NCBI RefSeq assembly: GCF_002150785.1
Contig: NZ_MTAZ01000042.1
Span: forward strand, 1-52,993
DNA from: Arenibacter amylolyticus
GTDB taxonomy: Bacteria; Bacteroidota; Bacteroidia; Flavobacteriales; Flavobacteriaceae
Reading direction: 5' to 3'
Length of the DNA stretch: 52,993 nt
This document shows, in pieces, positions 11,081 to 19,195 of the stretch. The notes beneath the pieces were generated by a model that saw only the letters and a program-made list of their open reading frames with translations, had not been told where the DNA came from and ran no database searches. The translations under genes and the position numbers were made by a program. Numbering within the stretch: position 1 is the stretch's first letter; each line of letters opens with the position of its first letter.

Positions 11081-11870
11081 ATGATAGGTATCCATTCCCT
11101 TAATATAAGGGCACGGAAAAGCCATACAGAATAGGATTAATAATCGGAATATTCCGTAGGGTAGTAGAAGTGGGTAACATTTTTAGATACGTTATTTTGA
11201 TATTTTGGGTCTACTTTTAATTGATTTCAAACGGGTGATTCAGAAAACGATTTCCAATGCGCATCCCTACTGGCTTTGTTTTTAAAGGTGGTCATGTACA
11301 TAAGGTTGGGCATGTTGGCCCCGGACAAAACTTCCCCATAGAAAACGGCATTAAATCCTAAGTCGTTGAAAAGCGTTACTTCTCCACCTTCATTAAACAT
11401 AGCCACTTTATTAATGTACTTAGCCTCGGTAGCAGACTCATAGCTTCTCAATTCGTATACACGGTCTTTGCGGGGTCCGGTTAAAGGGGTGGGGATCATC
11501 TTAGGCATATCTATAAAAGCTTTCATAAGAATAGATTCAACCCTAGTGTAGGGCGGATTCTCATGAGGAGCATCTAAGAAATCTTTGGCAGCTACCATAT
11601 AATCCTTGTCTTTTTGGAGTTCAGCATCCAAAGTCTCCAATAGCTGAAGGCTTTTCATGGGTATCAAAACTTTAATACTTCTGGGGTTTAAGGAATCGAT
11701 TGTCCTAGGCTTAAAAACGCCTATGTTTTTTATGTTCAATCTTTTTAGGGCAGGTAATAAGGCTTCGCTTAGGTATTGGTCTGTCCTTTTCTCCTGTGCC
11801 TCAGTGTCTAAAAGATAGGTTTTAAGTTGGTAATACTCTTGTTGTTCTCCTTGTCCCCAAGTACTTATAG

Positions 11871-11878
11871 TAAATAGG
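11871..11878. repeat. Target-site duplication, left copy
   Basis: TAAATAGG directly flanks the IS on its left side and is repeated exactly at 12960-12967. An 8-bp duplication is the known length for the IS1595 family. Confidence 0.93.
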
Positions 11879-11891
11879 GGCTCTAGTTTAT
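11879..11891. repeat. IS terminal inverted repeat (left)
   Basis: GGCTCTAGTTTAT, identical over 13 bp to the reverse complement of 12947-12959. The transposase stop codon (TAA, 11888-11890) lies inside it. Confidence 0.93.
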
Positions 11892-12920
11892 GTTTGCGTT
11901 GATATTAGTTTTTCATACCTAGTGTCTATATTTCTGTATCTGGCATAGGTTCCAATGTCTTCAACGGTCTTGGGAACAAAGGCCTGGAGCATGTCCTTAC
12001 TACCCTTGAGGTGCTCCTTTACCCTAAACCAATTCAGATACTGCTGAAGATATTTGGTCGAAACGCCCCAAAAAGTGCCGTCTATCCATTTCTTTAGTCT
12101 ATTATGCGTGGAATTCACATGTTGTATATGGTAAACGCCTTGCTTTACCCGTTGTTTTATAATTCCCTTCAGGGCATGGTGTTCCAGTTTTCGATCCATT
12201 GCAAAACCTTTGTAGATTACCGATGCATCACTGCACAATATCGCCTTTTCCGGTTTTATCCGACTTCCGATGGCATTTTCCAGATCGGTCTTTTTGATAT
12301 AGCCCATAGTGGCCACGGTCAGGTCCATAACAGATTTCCTGTCCTGGGTCACGATGACGGCCACACGGTCCCTATCGATTCCTTTCTTTTTTAGTGAGCC
12401 CCCCTCGTTTTATCGCGTTGCGACCGGTGACCTCCCTGCCCTTTTCAGAATTGAAGAAGAAGGTTTCATCGCTTTCGGTAATACCGGTGAAATCGTCCTT
12501 TCCCGTCTCCGAGAGCGAGGCCAATATCTTGTGCCTCCAGTCAAAAGCGGTCTTTTTATTGATACACAGAGCATCTTTGATCTTGTCCAGACTCTTCTCT
12601 TCTACCATAAGGGCCAAGTAGGCGTCTATCTTGTCCTTCTTGTGCAGCCCCGCCATCCAAGTGCCCGTATATTCGGTAAAGCTTCTCTTGCAGGACTTGC
12701 ATTTATAGCGCTGTGCACCCTTGTCCTTTCCGAAACGGACATATTTGGTATGGCCACAGTGCGGGCACTCGCCCATCATATTGTCGAGAAGATGTCGGCG
12801 GGAGGCCTGTGCCCTTGGACTTCCCGCAGTCACATCGTGCTTTTCGATATCCTTGAGCAATCTCCGCCTGTCCACCAGAGGAAGCGAAAGGATCTTTTGT
12901 TTTAATTCTTCTAGTTCCAT
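11888..12920 (-). pseudogene. IS1595-family (ISXO2-like) transposase, frameshifted
   Basis: Two adjoining frames make one transposase. The first part (12920 to 12372) has an N-terminal helix, a zinc ribbon with C52, C55, C74 and C77, and the first catalytic aspartate in TESDETFFF. It ends at a TAG soon after RGGLTKKERNR. The second part (from about 12364 in another frame) starts VAVIVTQDRKS, contains the second aspartate in CSDASVIYKG and the HVNSTHNRLKKW motif with the third catalytic position, and ends ISTQT. The frames join if one A is removed from a run of six A (near 12387-12392), giving KKKGIDRDRVAVIV. This could be an inactivating mutation, slippage at the A run, or a sequencing indel. 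Confidence 0.88.
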
Positions 12921-12934
12921 ACCTAAAGATACAA

Positions 12935-12948
12935 ATAATAGCTATTAT
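12935..12948. repeat. 14-bp palindrome beside the IS right end
   Basis: ATAATAGCTATTAT is a perfect palindrome that touches the right terminal repeat and lies just upstream of the transposase start (12920). It may bind the transposase or act in its promoter. The left end has no matching palindrome. Confidence 0.6.
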
Positions 12949-12959
12949 AAACTAGAGCC
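12947..12959. repeat. IS terminal inverted repeat (right)
   Basis: ATAAACTAGAGCC, the exact reverse complement of the left terminal repeat. Confidence 0.93.
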
Positions 12960-12967
12960 TAAATAGG
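12960..12967. repeat. Target-site duplication, right copy
   Basis: TAAATAGG, identical to 11871-11878 on the far side of the IS. Confidence 0.93.
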
Positions 12968-13094
12968 AGTAGTAAAATGGGAAGGTATGCTGCTTTGTTC
13001 ATTAGATTGGTTTTTATTAAGATATTATTGCTCTACGTTGGAGAAATAAAATTTTTATGGGGGGCTTCCCAAATTGCCGGTCTACCTAAATTCA

Positions 13095-15419
13095 TTAGTT
13101 GATTTCGCTTTCCTGGGATTTATGTTTTTTTACTTGGATAACCACGGACTTGGAGGTTGGGGTGTTGCTAAAGTCTGCAGTACTACCCACAGGCACCAGT
13201 ACGTTGGCTTCCGGAAAATAGGTGGCACAGCATTTTTCGGGAATATTGTAGGATAAGACAATGAATTTTTTGGCAATCCTTTCCTTTCCGTCGTGATAGT
13301 TATATAAATCTACCAGTTCCTTGTTCTTAAGCTTACGGCTCTGAAGATCCTTCTCATTCATTAAAATGACCCTTCTTTCATGATAGATGCCTCTGTAGCG
13401 ATCATTTAAACCATAAATGGTCGTATTAAATTGATCGTGGCTTCTAATGGTCATCATTAGAAGTTCTTTTTCTTCTAGGGAGACATACTCACTTTTGGAA
13501 ATGCTAAACTTAGCTTTTCCAGTGGGGGTGTCATAGGAATTGTCCCTTGCGCAATTGGGTAAATAGAATCCAGCTGGCTGTCTCACTTGCTGATTGTAGT
13601 TGTTAAAACCGGGGATACAGGCTTCAATACTATCGCGAATATGGTCGTAATGCTGTAGGTAGCGATCCCAGTTTACCTTGGAATTGGGAAGGGTGGCCTT
13701 TGCTAAGCCACAAACAATTGCAGCTTCGCTCAGTAATTGGTCGGATACCGGGGGTAAACTTCCCATGGAGCTATGAACAATACCCATAGAGTTTTCTACA
13801 CTAACAAATTGCAATTCCCCATTTTGGATATCCTTGTCCGTTCTTCCCAAACAGGGTAAGATTAGGGCTTCCTTTCCATGGATGAGGTGGCTGCGATTCA
13901 GTTTAGTGGATACTTGTACCGTTAGGGCACAGTTCTGCAGGGCTTGGGCGGTGTATAAGGTGTCTGGGGTAGCGGATAGAAAATTACCACCCATGGCAAA
14001 AAATACCTTGGCCTCTCCCTGGTGCATGGCCTTTATACTTTCTACGGTATCATACCCATTCTTCCGTGGCGGACTAAAATGAAATTCCTTCTCTAAATTG
14101 TCTAACAGGGATTTTGGTGGCTTTTCATAAATACCCATGGTCCTATCACCTTGTACATTGCTGTGCCCCCTTACCGGACAGGTTCCCGCACCTGGCTTCC
14201 CAATACTGCCTTTTAAAAGTAGCATGTTTACCAGCTCCTTAATGGTATTTACAGAATTTTTGTGTTGAGTAAGGCCCATCGCCCAACATACAATCATCTT
14301 AGGTTTGCTGGCTATAATGTCTGCCACCTTTTCTAATTCCCCAAGGGGAATTCCACACTGCGCTATTAGGTTCGATATGTCTAAGGATCTAATATGTGCA
14401 AGATAACTGTCTATTCCCTCTGTTTTTTTCTCGATGAAATCGTGGTCCAAAACCGAACCTGGGGCTTGGTCTTCCCTATTCAATAATAATTTGGTCAGTG
14501 CCTGTAATAAGGCCATGTCTCCATTTATCTTGACTTGCAGATAGATGTCTGTCAAGGAAGTGCTAAAACCCAAAACCCCCTTAAGATGCTGTGGATTGTT
14601 AAAGTTGAGTAGTCCGGTTTCCAATAACGGGTTGACCGATATTATGTAGGCGCCGTTTTTCTTTGCTTTCTCCAAGGCACTCAGCATTCTTGGGTGATTG
14701 GTACCAGGATTTTGTCCCAGTATTAAAATAAGGTCGGTTTCGTAAAAATCTTCCAGTTTTACGGAACCCTTTCCAATACCTAGGGTATCTGTTAGCGCCA
14801 CCCCGCTGCTTTCGTGGCACATATTGCTGCAATCGGGCATATTATTAGTGCCATACTCACGTACAAAGAGTTGATAGAGAAAGGCAGCTTCATTGCTGGT
14901 TCTGCCAGAAGTGTAAAATATGGCCTCATCTGGATGGTTCAATGTATTTAGGTGATCGGCAATCTTCTTAAATGCATCTTCCCAACTAATCTCCTCATAA
15001 TGATCTGCCCCTTGGGGCAAGAACATAGGCTGGGCCAAACGACCCTTTTTTCCAATTTCATAATCGGAGAGGGAAGCGAGGTAGGAAATACTGTTTTTCT
15101 TAAAAAATGAAGCGTCCAGTTTTTTGGTAGTGGCTTCTTCTGCAATGGCCTTTGCCCCGTTTTCGCAATATTCTGCCATGGGGCTCCTATCATCGTCTGG
15201 ATCTGGCCACGCACACCCGGGACAGTCAAATCCAGATTTCTGGTTTAGATGGGCCAAGGCTTTTAGCCCCCTCCCAAGTCCCATCGCTCCAAATACGTGT
15301 TGTGCAGACGAAATAACCGCTGGTATCCCCGCTGCTGTTTTTTTTGGAGAGCCCGTTTTTAAGCCTGTTAGTTTTTCGGGTGGCTCCGGATTGGGGGGCG
15401 TGTTCTTGTCCTTCTTCAT
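13095..15419 (-). CDS. FdhF/YdeP-family molybdopterin oxidoreductase
   Basis: A 774-aa molybdopterin-guanine-dinucleotide enzyme of the FdhF/YdeP group, formate-dehydrogenase-alpha-like. It has the family N-terminus with FDCPGCAWPDPDD (about 68-80) and EYCENGAKA, then the molybdopterin oxidoreductase domain (SWEDAFKKIA, SNMCHESSG), and a C-terminal molydopterin-binding domain with SHDQFNTTIYG. No Tat signal is seen, so it is likely cytoplasmic. No electron-transfer subunits are nearby; only a small protein and fdhD lie upstream on the same strand. The real substrate is uncertain: the E. coli relative YdeP is linked to acid resistance and formate activity should not be assumed. Confidence 0.9.
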   Translation of the reverse strand: MKKDKNTPPNPEPPEKLTGLKTGSPKKTAAGIPAVISSAQHVFGAMGLGRGLKALAHLNQKSGFDCPGCAWPDPDDDRSPMAEYCENGAKAIAEEATTKKLDASFFKKNSISYLASLSDYEIGKKGRLAQPMFLPQGADHYEEISWEDAFKKIADHLNTLNHPDEAIFYTSGRTSNEAAFLYQLFVREYGTNNMPDCSNMCHESSGVALTDTLGIGKGSVKLEDFYETDLILILGQNPGTNHPRMLSALEKAKKNGAYIISVNPLLETGLLNFNNPQHLKGVLGFSTSLTDIYLQVKINGDMALLQALTKLLLNREDQAPGSVLDHDFIEKKTEGIDSYLAHIRSLDISNLIAQCGIPLGELEKVADIIASKPKMIVCWAMGLTQHKNSVNTIKELVNMLLLKGSIGKPGAGTCPVRGHSNVQGDRTMGIYEKPPKSLLDNLEKEFHFSPPRKNGYDTVESIKAMHQGEAKVFFAMGGNFLSATPDTLYTAQALQNCALTVQVSTKLNRSHLIHGKEALILPCLGRTDKDIQNGELQFVSVENSMGIVHSSMGSLPPVSDQLLSEAAIVCGLAKATLPNSKVNWDRYLQHYDHIRDSIEACIPGFNNYNQQVRQPAGFYLPNCARDNSYDTPTGKAKFSISKSEYVSLEEKELLMMTIRSHDQFNTTIYGLNDRYRGIYHERRVILMNEKDLQSRKLKNKELVDLYNYHDGKERIAKKFIVLSYNIPEKCCATYFPEANVLVPVGSTADFSNTPTSKSVVIQVKKHKSQESEIN

Positions 15420-15502
15420 GATTATTTGGTTTATATTAAGGAAAATCCCAACCTTAATTTTTTGGGGTGCCTTTTATTGGTAGGGTGGTATACAAACGAC
15501 GG

Positions 15503-15868
15503 TTATTTTGCAGCCGGGTTGGGGTAATTATCCGACTGATCTTCCAAGCGTTCGTCCAAACAGATAAAGTCTTTTTCTAACAGTAATTTAAGTGTTTGTC
15601 CATCGTTTAAAATCATATTGTTTTCATAGCCAACCCTATCTGTTTCTGCCCATTTTTCATTTTCTATCATTGGAAATAGTAGGGTAATGGTGTTATTATG
15701 GAAGCTTGCCTCTAAGGCAGTGAGGTTCTCCACGGCTTTGATAGCATAGGTAAATTGAGTGCCATTGAATGCGGTGTGCTCTGCTATATAACCTAATTCT
15801 TGAAGAGCACTTACCTCTGACTTGGTTAATCTGTAGCGAATGGAATTTCCCCTTATTCTAATTTTCAT
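15503..15868 (-). CDS. Small conserved protein between fdhD and fdhF-like gene (DUF7009-like)
   Basis: A 121-aa protein starting MKIRIRGNSIRYRLTKSEV, with no signal peptide or membrane segment. I recall this as the small family catalogued DUF7009; the name should be checked. It lies between fdhD and the molybdoenzyme on the same strand, so a role in maturation or regulation of that enzyme is a context-based guess. Confidence 0.75.
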   Translation of the reverse strand: MKIRIRGNSIRYRLTKSEVSALQELGYIAEHTAFNGTQFTYAIKAVENLTALEASFHNNTITLLFPMIENEKWAETDRVGYENNMILNDGQTLKLLLEKDFICLDERLEDQSDNYPNPAAK

Positions 15869-15935
15869 TCATAATGGTTTTTGCAGGTATCTTATAAAAT
15901 TAGGTTATAGAGAATTAGTAGCAAAACCTAGGGGG

Positions 15936-16769
15936 TTATATTTTAATACGCTTGGCCCCGTTATAAATATTATAGCGGTGCTCGTTTAGAAATCCAACTA
16001 AGGTCACATCGTGCTCAATTGCCATTTCTACAGCCAGACTGGAGGGTGCTCCAACAGCACATATGAAATGGATGCCGGCCATTACTGCTTTTTGTAGCAG
16101 TTCAAAACTTGCGCGCCCACTGAGAAACAAGAGGTGGTTGTCTAAGGGGAATTTGCTGGTTTGAAGACAGCTGCCAATAAGTTTGTCCAATGCATTATGC
16201 CTGCCTACATCTTCCCTTAGTCCAAGTAAATCTCCAGTAGGGTTAAAAAGAGCGGCAGCATGGATGCCTCCGGTACTATTAAAAATGGTTTGTTGTCGAT
16301 TTAATGTGTGGGGGAAGCTATGAAGTAGTGTTTTGTCTACCTGAAAATTTGCGGAGGAAGGAGGGAGGAGAGATACCGTTTTTAGCGCCGCTAAGCTAGC
16401 CTTCCCGCATACACCACAACTACTACTGGTGTAAAAATGTCGTTCTAATTTACTGAGGTCAATGTTTTTGGAGTTGTTGAGGTATAGGTGTGCCTTATTA
16501 TCCTCAAGGGTGATCTGATCTATTTGATCTTTAGAAGCTAAAATACCCTCAGTAAATAAGAATCCCACGGCAAGATCGGTGTCGTTTCCTGGCGTGCGCA
16601 TGGTAATGGATATGTTTTTATTTAGGATTGGCGGACTTCCCTGTAAAACACTGATACGGATCTCCAAGGGCTCTTCCGAAGCTAGGATATCGGTAAATTC
16701 CGTCACCTTACTACCCTTTATTTTCAGGATGTTTTTCGTGATGGTCGATTTTTTACTGGCTTCATTCAT
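15936..16769 (-). CDS. fdhD: Formate dehydrogenase accessory sulfurtransferase FdhD
   Basis: Transfers sulfur from a cysteine desulfurase to the molybdenum cofactor so that formate-dehydrogenase-type enzymes become active. The 277-aa protein carries the double-cysteine motif SSSCGVCGKASL with C118 and C121. Other conserved stretches are DLAVGFLFTEG (65-75) and REDVGRHNALDKLIG. It lies upstream of the FdhF/YdeP gene, which fits its role as the partner that sulfurates that enzyme's cofactor. Confidence 0.95.
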   Translation of the reverse strand: MNEASKKSTITKNILKIKGSKVTEFTDILASEEPLEIRISVLQGSPPILNKNISITMRTPGNDTDLAVGFLFTEGILASKDQIDQITLEDNKAHLYLNNSKNIDLSKLERHFYTSSSCGVCGKASLAALKTVSLLPPSSANFQVDKTLLHSFPHTLNRQQTIFNSTGGIHAAALFNPTGDLLGLREDVGRHNALDKLIGSCLQTSKFPLDNHLLFLSGRASFELLQKAVMAGIHFICAVGAPSSLAVEMAIEHDVTLVGFLNEHRYNIYNGAKRIKI

Positions 16770-16908
16770 AATAGGGCGTTTTAATTATTTCCATTCCTTG
16801 GTGCAGGGGATACGTTGTTTAAGACACAGGCAGAGTTGACCATGGATTACACCCTTTCAAAAGAAAATTAGTTCCCCTAACTCACCTAGGTAAAATGCCA
16901 GAATCAAT

Positions 16909-17820
16909 TTATACGGAAATGGATATCCCTTGGGTATTGGTTAGTTTTCCACTTTCGAAATAAAAATCTAATCGACCTAAATTAATACCAAAACAACCCA
17001 CTTGGTTCACTAGCACCGGCAGGTCCTTCCTATTCTGCACTACGGTGGGTTTCTCCAAAAAAGTGTGAGTGTGCCCGCCTATGATTAAATCTATGTTTTC
17101 TGTGGCTGCTGCTAACTTTAGATCGTCTACTCTTTGCGAATTGGTATATTGATATCCTATATGTGATAGACATATAATTAGGTCGCAGTGTTCATTGTTC
17201 TTTAGCGTGTTACTTGCTTCCTGGGCCATTTCTATCGGATCTAAATAGACCGTTTCCTTATAGAGGTTCTTGGAAACTAGACCGTCCAAGGCAACTCCAA
17301 GTCCAAAAACACCAATTTTTATACCACCCCGACTAAAGGTCTTATACGGTTTTACTTGTCCGTCTAAAATAGTGTTGGAGAAATCGTAGTTGGCAGATAA
17401 AAAATCGAATTTTGCGTAGGGTAATTGAGCAGCAAAACCTTCCAAGCCATTATCAAATTCGTGGTTGCCAATGGTTGCCGCATCATACTGTAGCATACTC
17501 ATTAATTTAAATTCCAACTCGCCACCGTAAAAGTTGAAATAGGGGGTGCCCTGAAAGATATCCCCGGCATCCAACAAAAGCGTATTGGGGTTTTCCTTTC
17601 TGATCTCTTCTACCAAGGTGGCTCTTTTGGCAACTCCACCTAAATTGGGAAAGCTAGAGTGGTTGGTAGGGAAGGGGTCTATATGGCTATGCACATCATT
17701 AGTGTGCAATATGGTGATATGTTTCGTTGTTTCTTGCTGGCAAGAATGTAACGTTAATCCGCCCATCCCTATAAAAGCGGAGGTAGCTGCGGTTCTGGAT
17801 ATAAAGTGTCTACGGTCCAT
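16909..17820 (-). CDS. 5'-nucleotidase-type metallophosphatase (catalytic domain protein)
   Basis: Exported calcineurin-like metallophosphoesterase, 303 aa, corresponding only to the N-terminal catalytic half of UshA-type 5'-nucleotidases. The N-terminus MDRRHFISRTAATSAF has a twin-arginine-like pattern and a possible lipobox ending at C27 (TLHSC). Metal-binding motifs are LHTNDVHSHID (38-48), LLDAGDIFQG, ATIGNHEFDNG and GGHTHTFLE. The matching C-terminal domain is the separate gene just upstream (2-bp gap). Substrates are probably nucleotides or nucleotide sugars in the periplasm. Confidence 0.9.
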   Translation of the reverse strand: MDRRHFISRTAATSAFIGMGGLTLHSCQQETTKHITILHTNDVHSHIDPFPTNHSSFPNLGGVAKRATLVEEIRKENPNTLLLDAGDIFQGTPYFNFYGGELEFKLMSMLQYDAATIGNHEFDNGLEGFAAQLPYAKFDFLSANYDFSNTILDGQVKPYKTFSRGGIKIGVFGLGVALDGLVSKNLYKETVYLDPIEMAQEASNTLKNNEHCDLIICLSHIGYQYTNSQRVDDLKLAAATENIDLIIGGHTHTFLEKPTVVQNRKDLPVLVNQVGCFGINLGRLDFYFESGKLTNTQGISISV

Positions 17821-17822
17821 TC

Positions 17823-18587
17823 TTAGTTTATTTGTATAAAACGGTCATCTATGGTGGCCTTTACGGTGTCTACTTTCATAAAATAATCAATCATTACCTT
17901 CCTCAGCATATAGTCTGTGTTTACAAGTGAAAGACGGTTTTTAAAGAAATCCATTCTATCACCCCCGTTGACTAAATAATCTGAAGTGGCTACAAAATAA
18001 GTCCTACCCTCATCAATGGGTTTTCCTTGTATACTAACTTTCTTCAAGAGGTTATTTTTATCCACAGCAATTTGGATTCCCGCAATGGGGTGGGGCACAC
18101 TAGATTTAACAAGAAATTCTACCAATTCCTGTACCGTCTTCCCATCCAATTCCGCCACAAATACCGAGTTTTCAAATGGCATTACCTCATAGGCATTCCT
18201 AGCTGTAACATGCCCTTTAGAAATTATGGATCGGATGCCACCAAAATTTAGCAGTACAAAATCGATGTTTTTCCCCGTCCTGGAGGTGAATATGGGACCA
18301 ACTTCTTGCATAACAATATCGGCCATCAAATTTCCCGCATTGGTGTTGTGTTTCCCCTCCATTTTGGTGAGGGTCTCTGGAGCATAGGCTAGTACGCTAT
18401 CCAATACTTCATCTATTCTGTTTCGGTACGGGGCTATAAATTGTTCAATACTATCCTTGGGGGGTATAGATTGATTAATTTCTAACTGTTTTCCACTAAT
18501 TGTGTTTAGTGTTGGCTCTGGCCGCTTACAGGCGTGAAGCGCACATATTGTTAGGAATATAACAAAATGTTTATTTTTTAAACTCAT
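17823..18587 (-). CDS. 5'-nucleotidase C-terminal domain lipoprotein
   Basis: Lipoprotein of 254 aa with signal sequence and lipobox ending at C20 (CALHAC). The remainder is a 5_nucleotid_C domain, the substrate-specificity half of UshA-type enzymes: GNLMADIV, VLLNFGGIRSIISKG and YEVMPFENSV are visible. It has no catalytic metallophosphatase motifs. The following gene supplies that half, so the two probably form a two-subunit enzyme. The stop is followed after 2 bp by the next ATG. Confidence 0.9.
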   Translation of the reverse strand: MSLKNKHFVIFLTICALHACKRPEPTLNTISGKQLEINQSIPPKDSIEQFIAPYRNRIDEVLDSVLAYAPETLTKMEGKHNTNAGNLMADIVMQEVGPIFTSRTGKNIDFVLLNFGGIRSIISKGHVTARNAYEVMPFENSVFVAELDGKTVQELVEFLVKSSVPHPIAGIQIAVDKNNLLKKVSIQGKPIDEGRTYFVATSDYLVNGGDRMDFFKNRLSLVNTDYMLRKVMIDYFMKVDTVKATIDDRFIQIN

Positions 18588-18631
18588 ATAGTTCTTACCT
18601 TCGTGCTTTAAATTGCAATGATAATATTTAC

Positions 18632-18655
18632 TTTTACATTCTTGATAATGTAAAA
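18632..18655. promoter_or_regulatory. 9-bp perfect inverted repeat ahead of the DUF6913 gene
   Basis: TTTTACATT (18632-18640) and AATGTAAAA (18647-18655) are separated by CTTGAT and end 4 bp before the ATG at 18660. It lies in the 72-bp gap between divergent genes and could be an operator for either, or a hairpin masking the start codon. Confidence 0.5.
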
Positions 18656-18659
18656 ATAC

Positions 18660-19193
18660 ATGTTTTTAAAAAAGTTTAAGGATAATTTAAAAATTAGGGC
18701 TGCCCGTAAGTTTATTAAACGGGAATTGGAGTCCCCTTCAAACACCCCGAAAGGGCGTGTGGGGATAACAACCATAGGCTGTATAGTGAATTTGGACGAG
18801 TTTAAGGATGTGGAATCCTTTAATGAATTCGCAGAGGAATTTTCCCTGCCGCCAAATTCTGTGAAAGTGATAGGATATAAAGCAGTTGGCGATAATAATT
18901 CGCCCTTTGGTACACCTACATTTTCCGATGAGGACCTTGGGTTTAAGGCCAAAATTGAAAATAGTTATGCCTTGGAGTTCCTAGAAGGAGAGTACGATGT
19001 GCTGGTGAACTATTATACGAGGGAACAACTTCCATTGCGGTTGATGAGCGTAAAGACCAAAGCTAGATTAAAAGTAGGCTTTGGGGGAGTGGATGAAAAA
19101 ATTAATGATTTGATATTGAATACGCCCATAAACGATTTTCAAACCTTTAAAAAGGAAATGAGAAAATATTTAGGGGTACTAAATGAGATTTAA
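18660..19193 (+). CDS. DUF6913 family protein
   Basis: A 177-aa soluble protein of the DUF6913 family, which I know mainly from Flavobacteriia next to dapA. No signal peptide or membrane helix. Visible landmarks are a basic N-terminus ([19 protein letters not shown]), [18 protein letters not shown] and [16 protein letters not shown]. Function is unknown. Its stop is 2 bp before the dapA start, so both are translated from one mRNA. Confidence 0.85.
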   Translation: MFLKKFKDNLKIRAARKFIKRELESPSNTPKGRVGITTIGCIVNLDEFKDVESFNEFAEEFSLPPNSVKVIGYKAVGDNNSPFGTPTFSDEDLGFKAKIENSYALEFLEGEYDVLVNYYTREQLPLRLMSVKTKARLKVGFGGVDEKINDLILNTPINDFQTFKKEMRKYLGVLNEI

Positions 19194-19195
19194 CA

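Larger units (their letters stand above)
11879..12959 (-). mobile_element. IS1595-family insertion sequence (1,081 bp)
   Basis: Bounded by perfect 13-bp inverted ends GGCTCTAGTTTAT (11879-11891 and the complement at 12947-12959) and by an 8-bp direct repeat. The GGCTCT tip, 8-bp duplication, about 1.1-kb size and ISXO2-like transposase agree with IS1595. The intact ends and duplication point to a fairly recent insertion. It is visibly richer in G+C than its neighbours. The transposase reads on the minus strand, the same direction as the interrupted NIPSNAP gene, and is frameshifted. Confidence 0.93.
11137..13002 (-). pseudogene. NIPSNAP-family gene, broken by an IS and by an in-frame stop
   Basis: The 5' piece (ATG at 13002) codes MNKAAYLPILLLLF, a signal peptide start, and runs into the IS end where it stops at a TAG. 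The 3' piece continues after the other IS end. Removing the IS and one copy of the 8-bp duplication restores a continuous frame: signal peptide, TISTWGQGEQQEYYQLKTY, then two ferredoxin-like NIPSNAP domains. A second lesion lies near the end: TGA at 11227-11229 falls where relatives have tryptophan (ESP-V-stop-NQL), and the frame continues 30 codons to a TAA at 11137, ending in PTEYSDY, a typical NIPSNAP C-terminus. The longest intact remnant is 11227-11739. The ancestral product was probably an exported protein of unknown role. Confidence 0.88.

Noticed and set aside
12364-12400. Programmed -1 frameshift in the IS transposase
   Set aside because: A -1 slip gives a frame that lacks the second half; only +1 (or loss of one A) joins the two parts.
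12309-12905. 198-codon open frame on the plus strand within the IS
   Set aside because: Antisense to the transposase, which shows clear catalytic motifs; a shadow frame.
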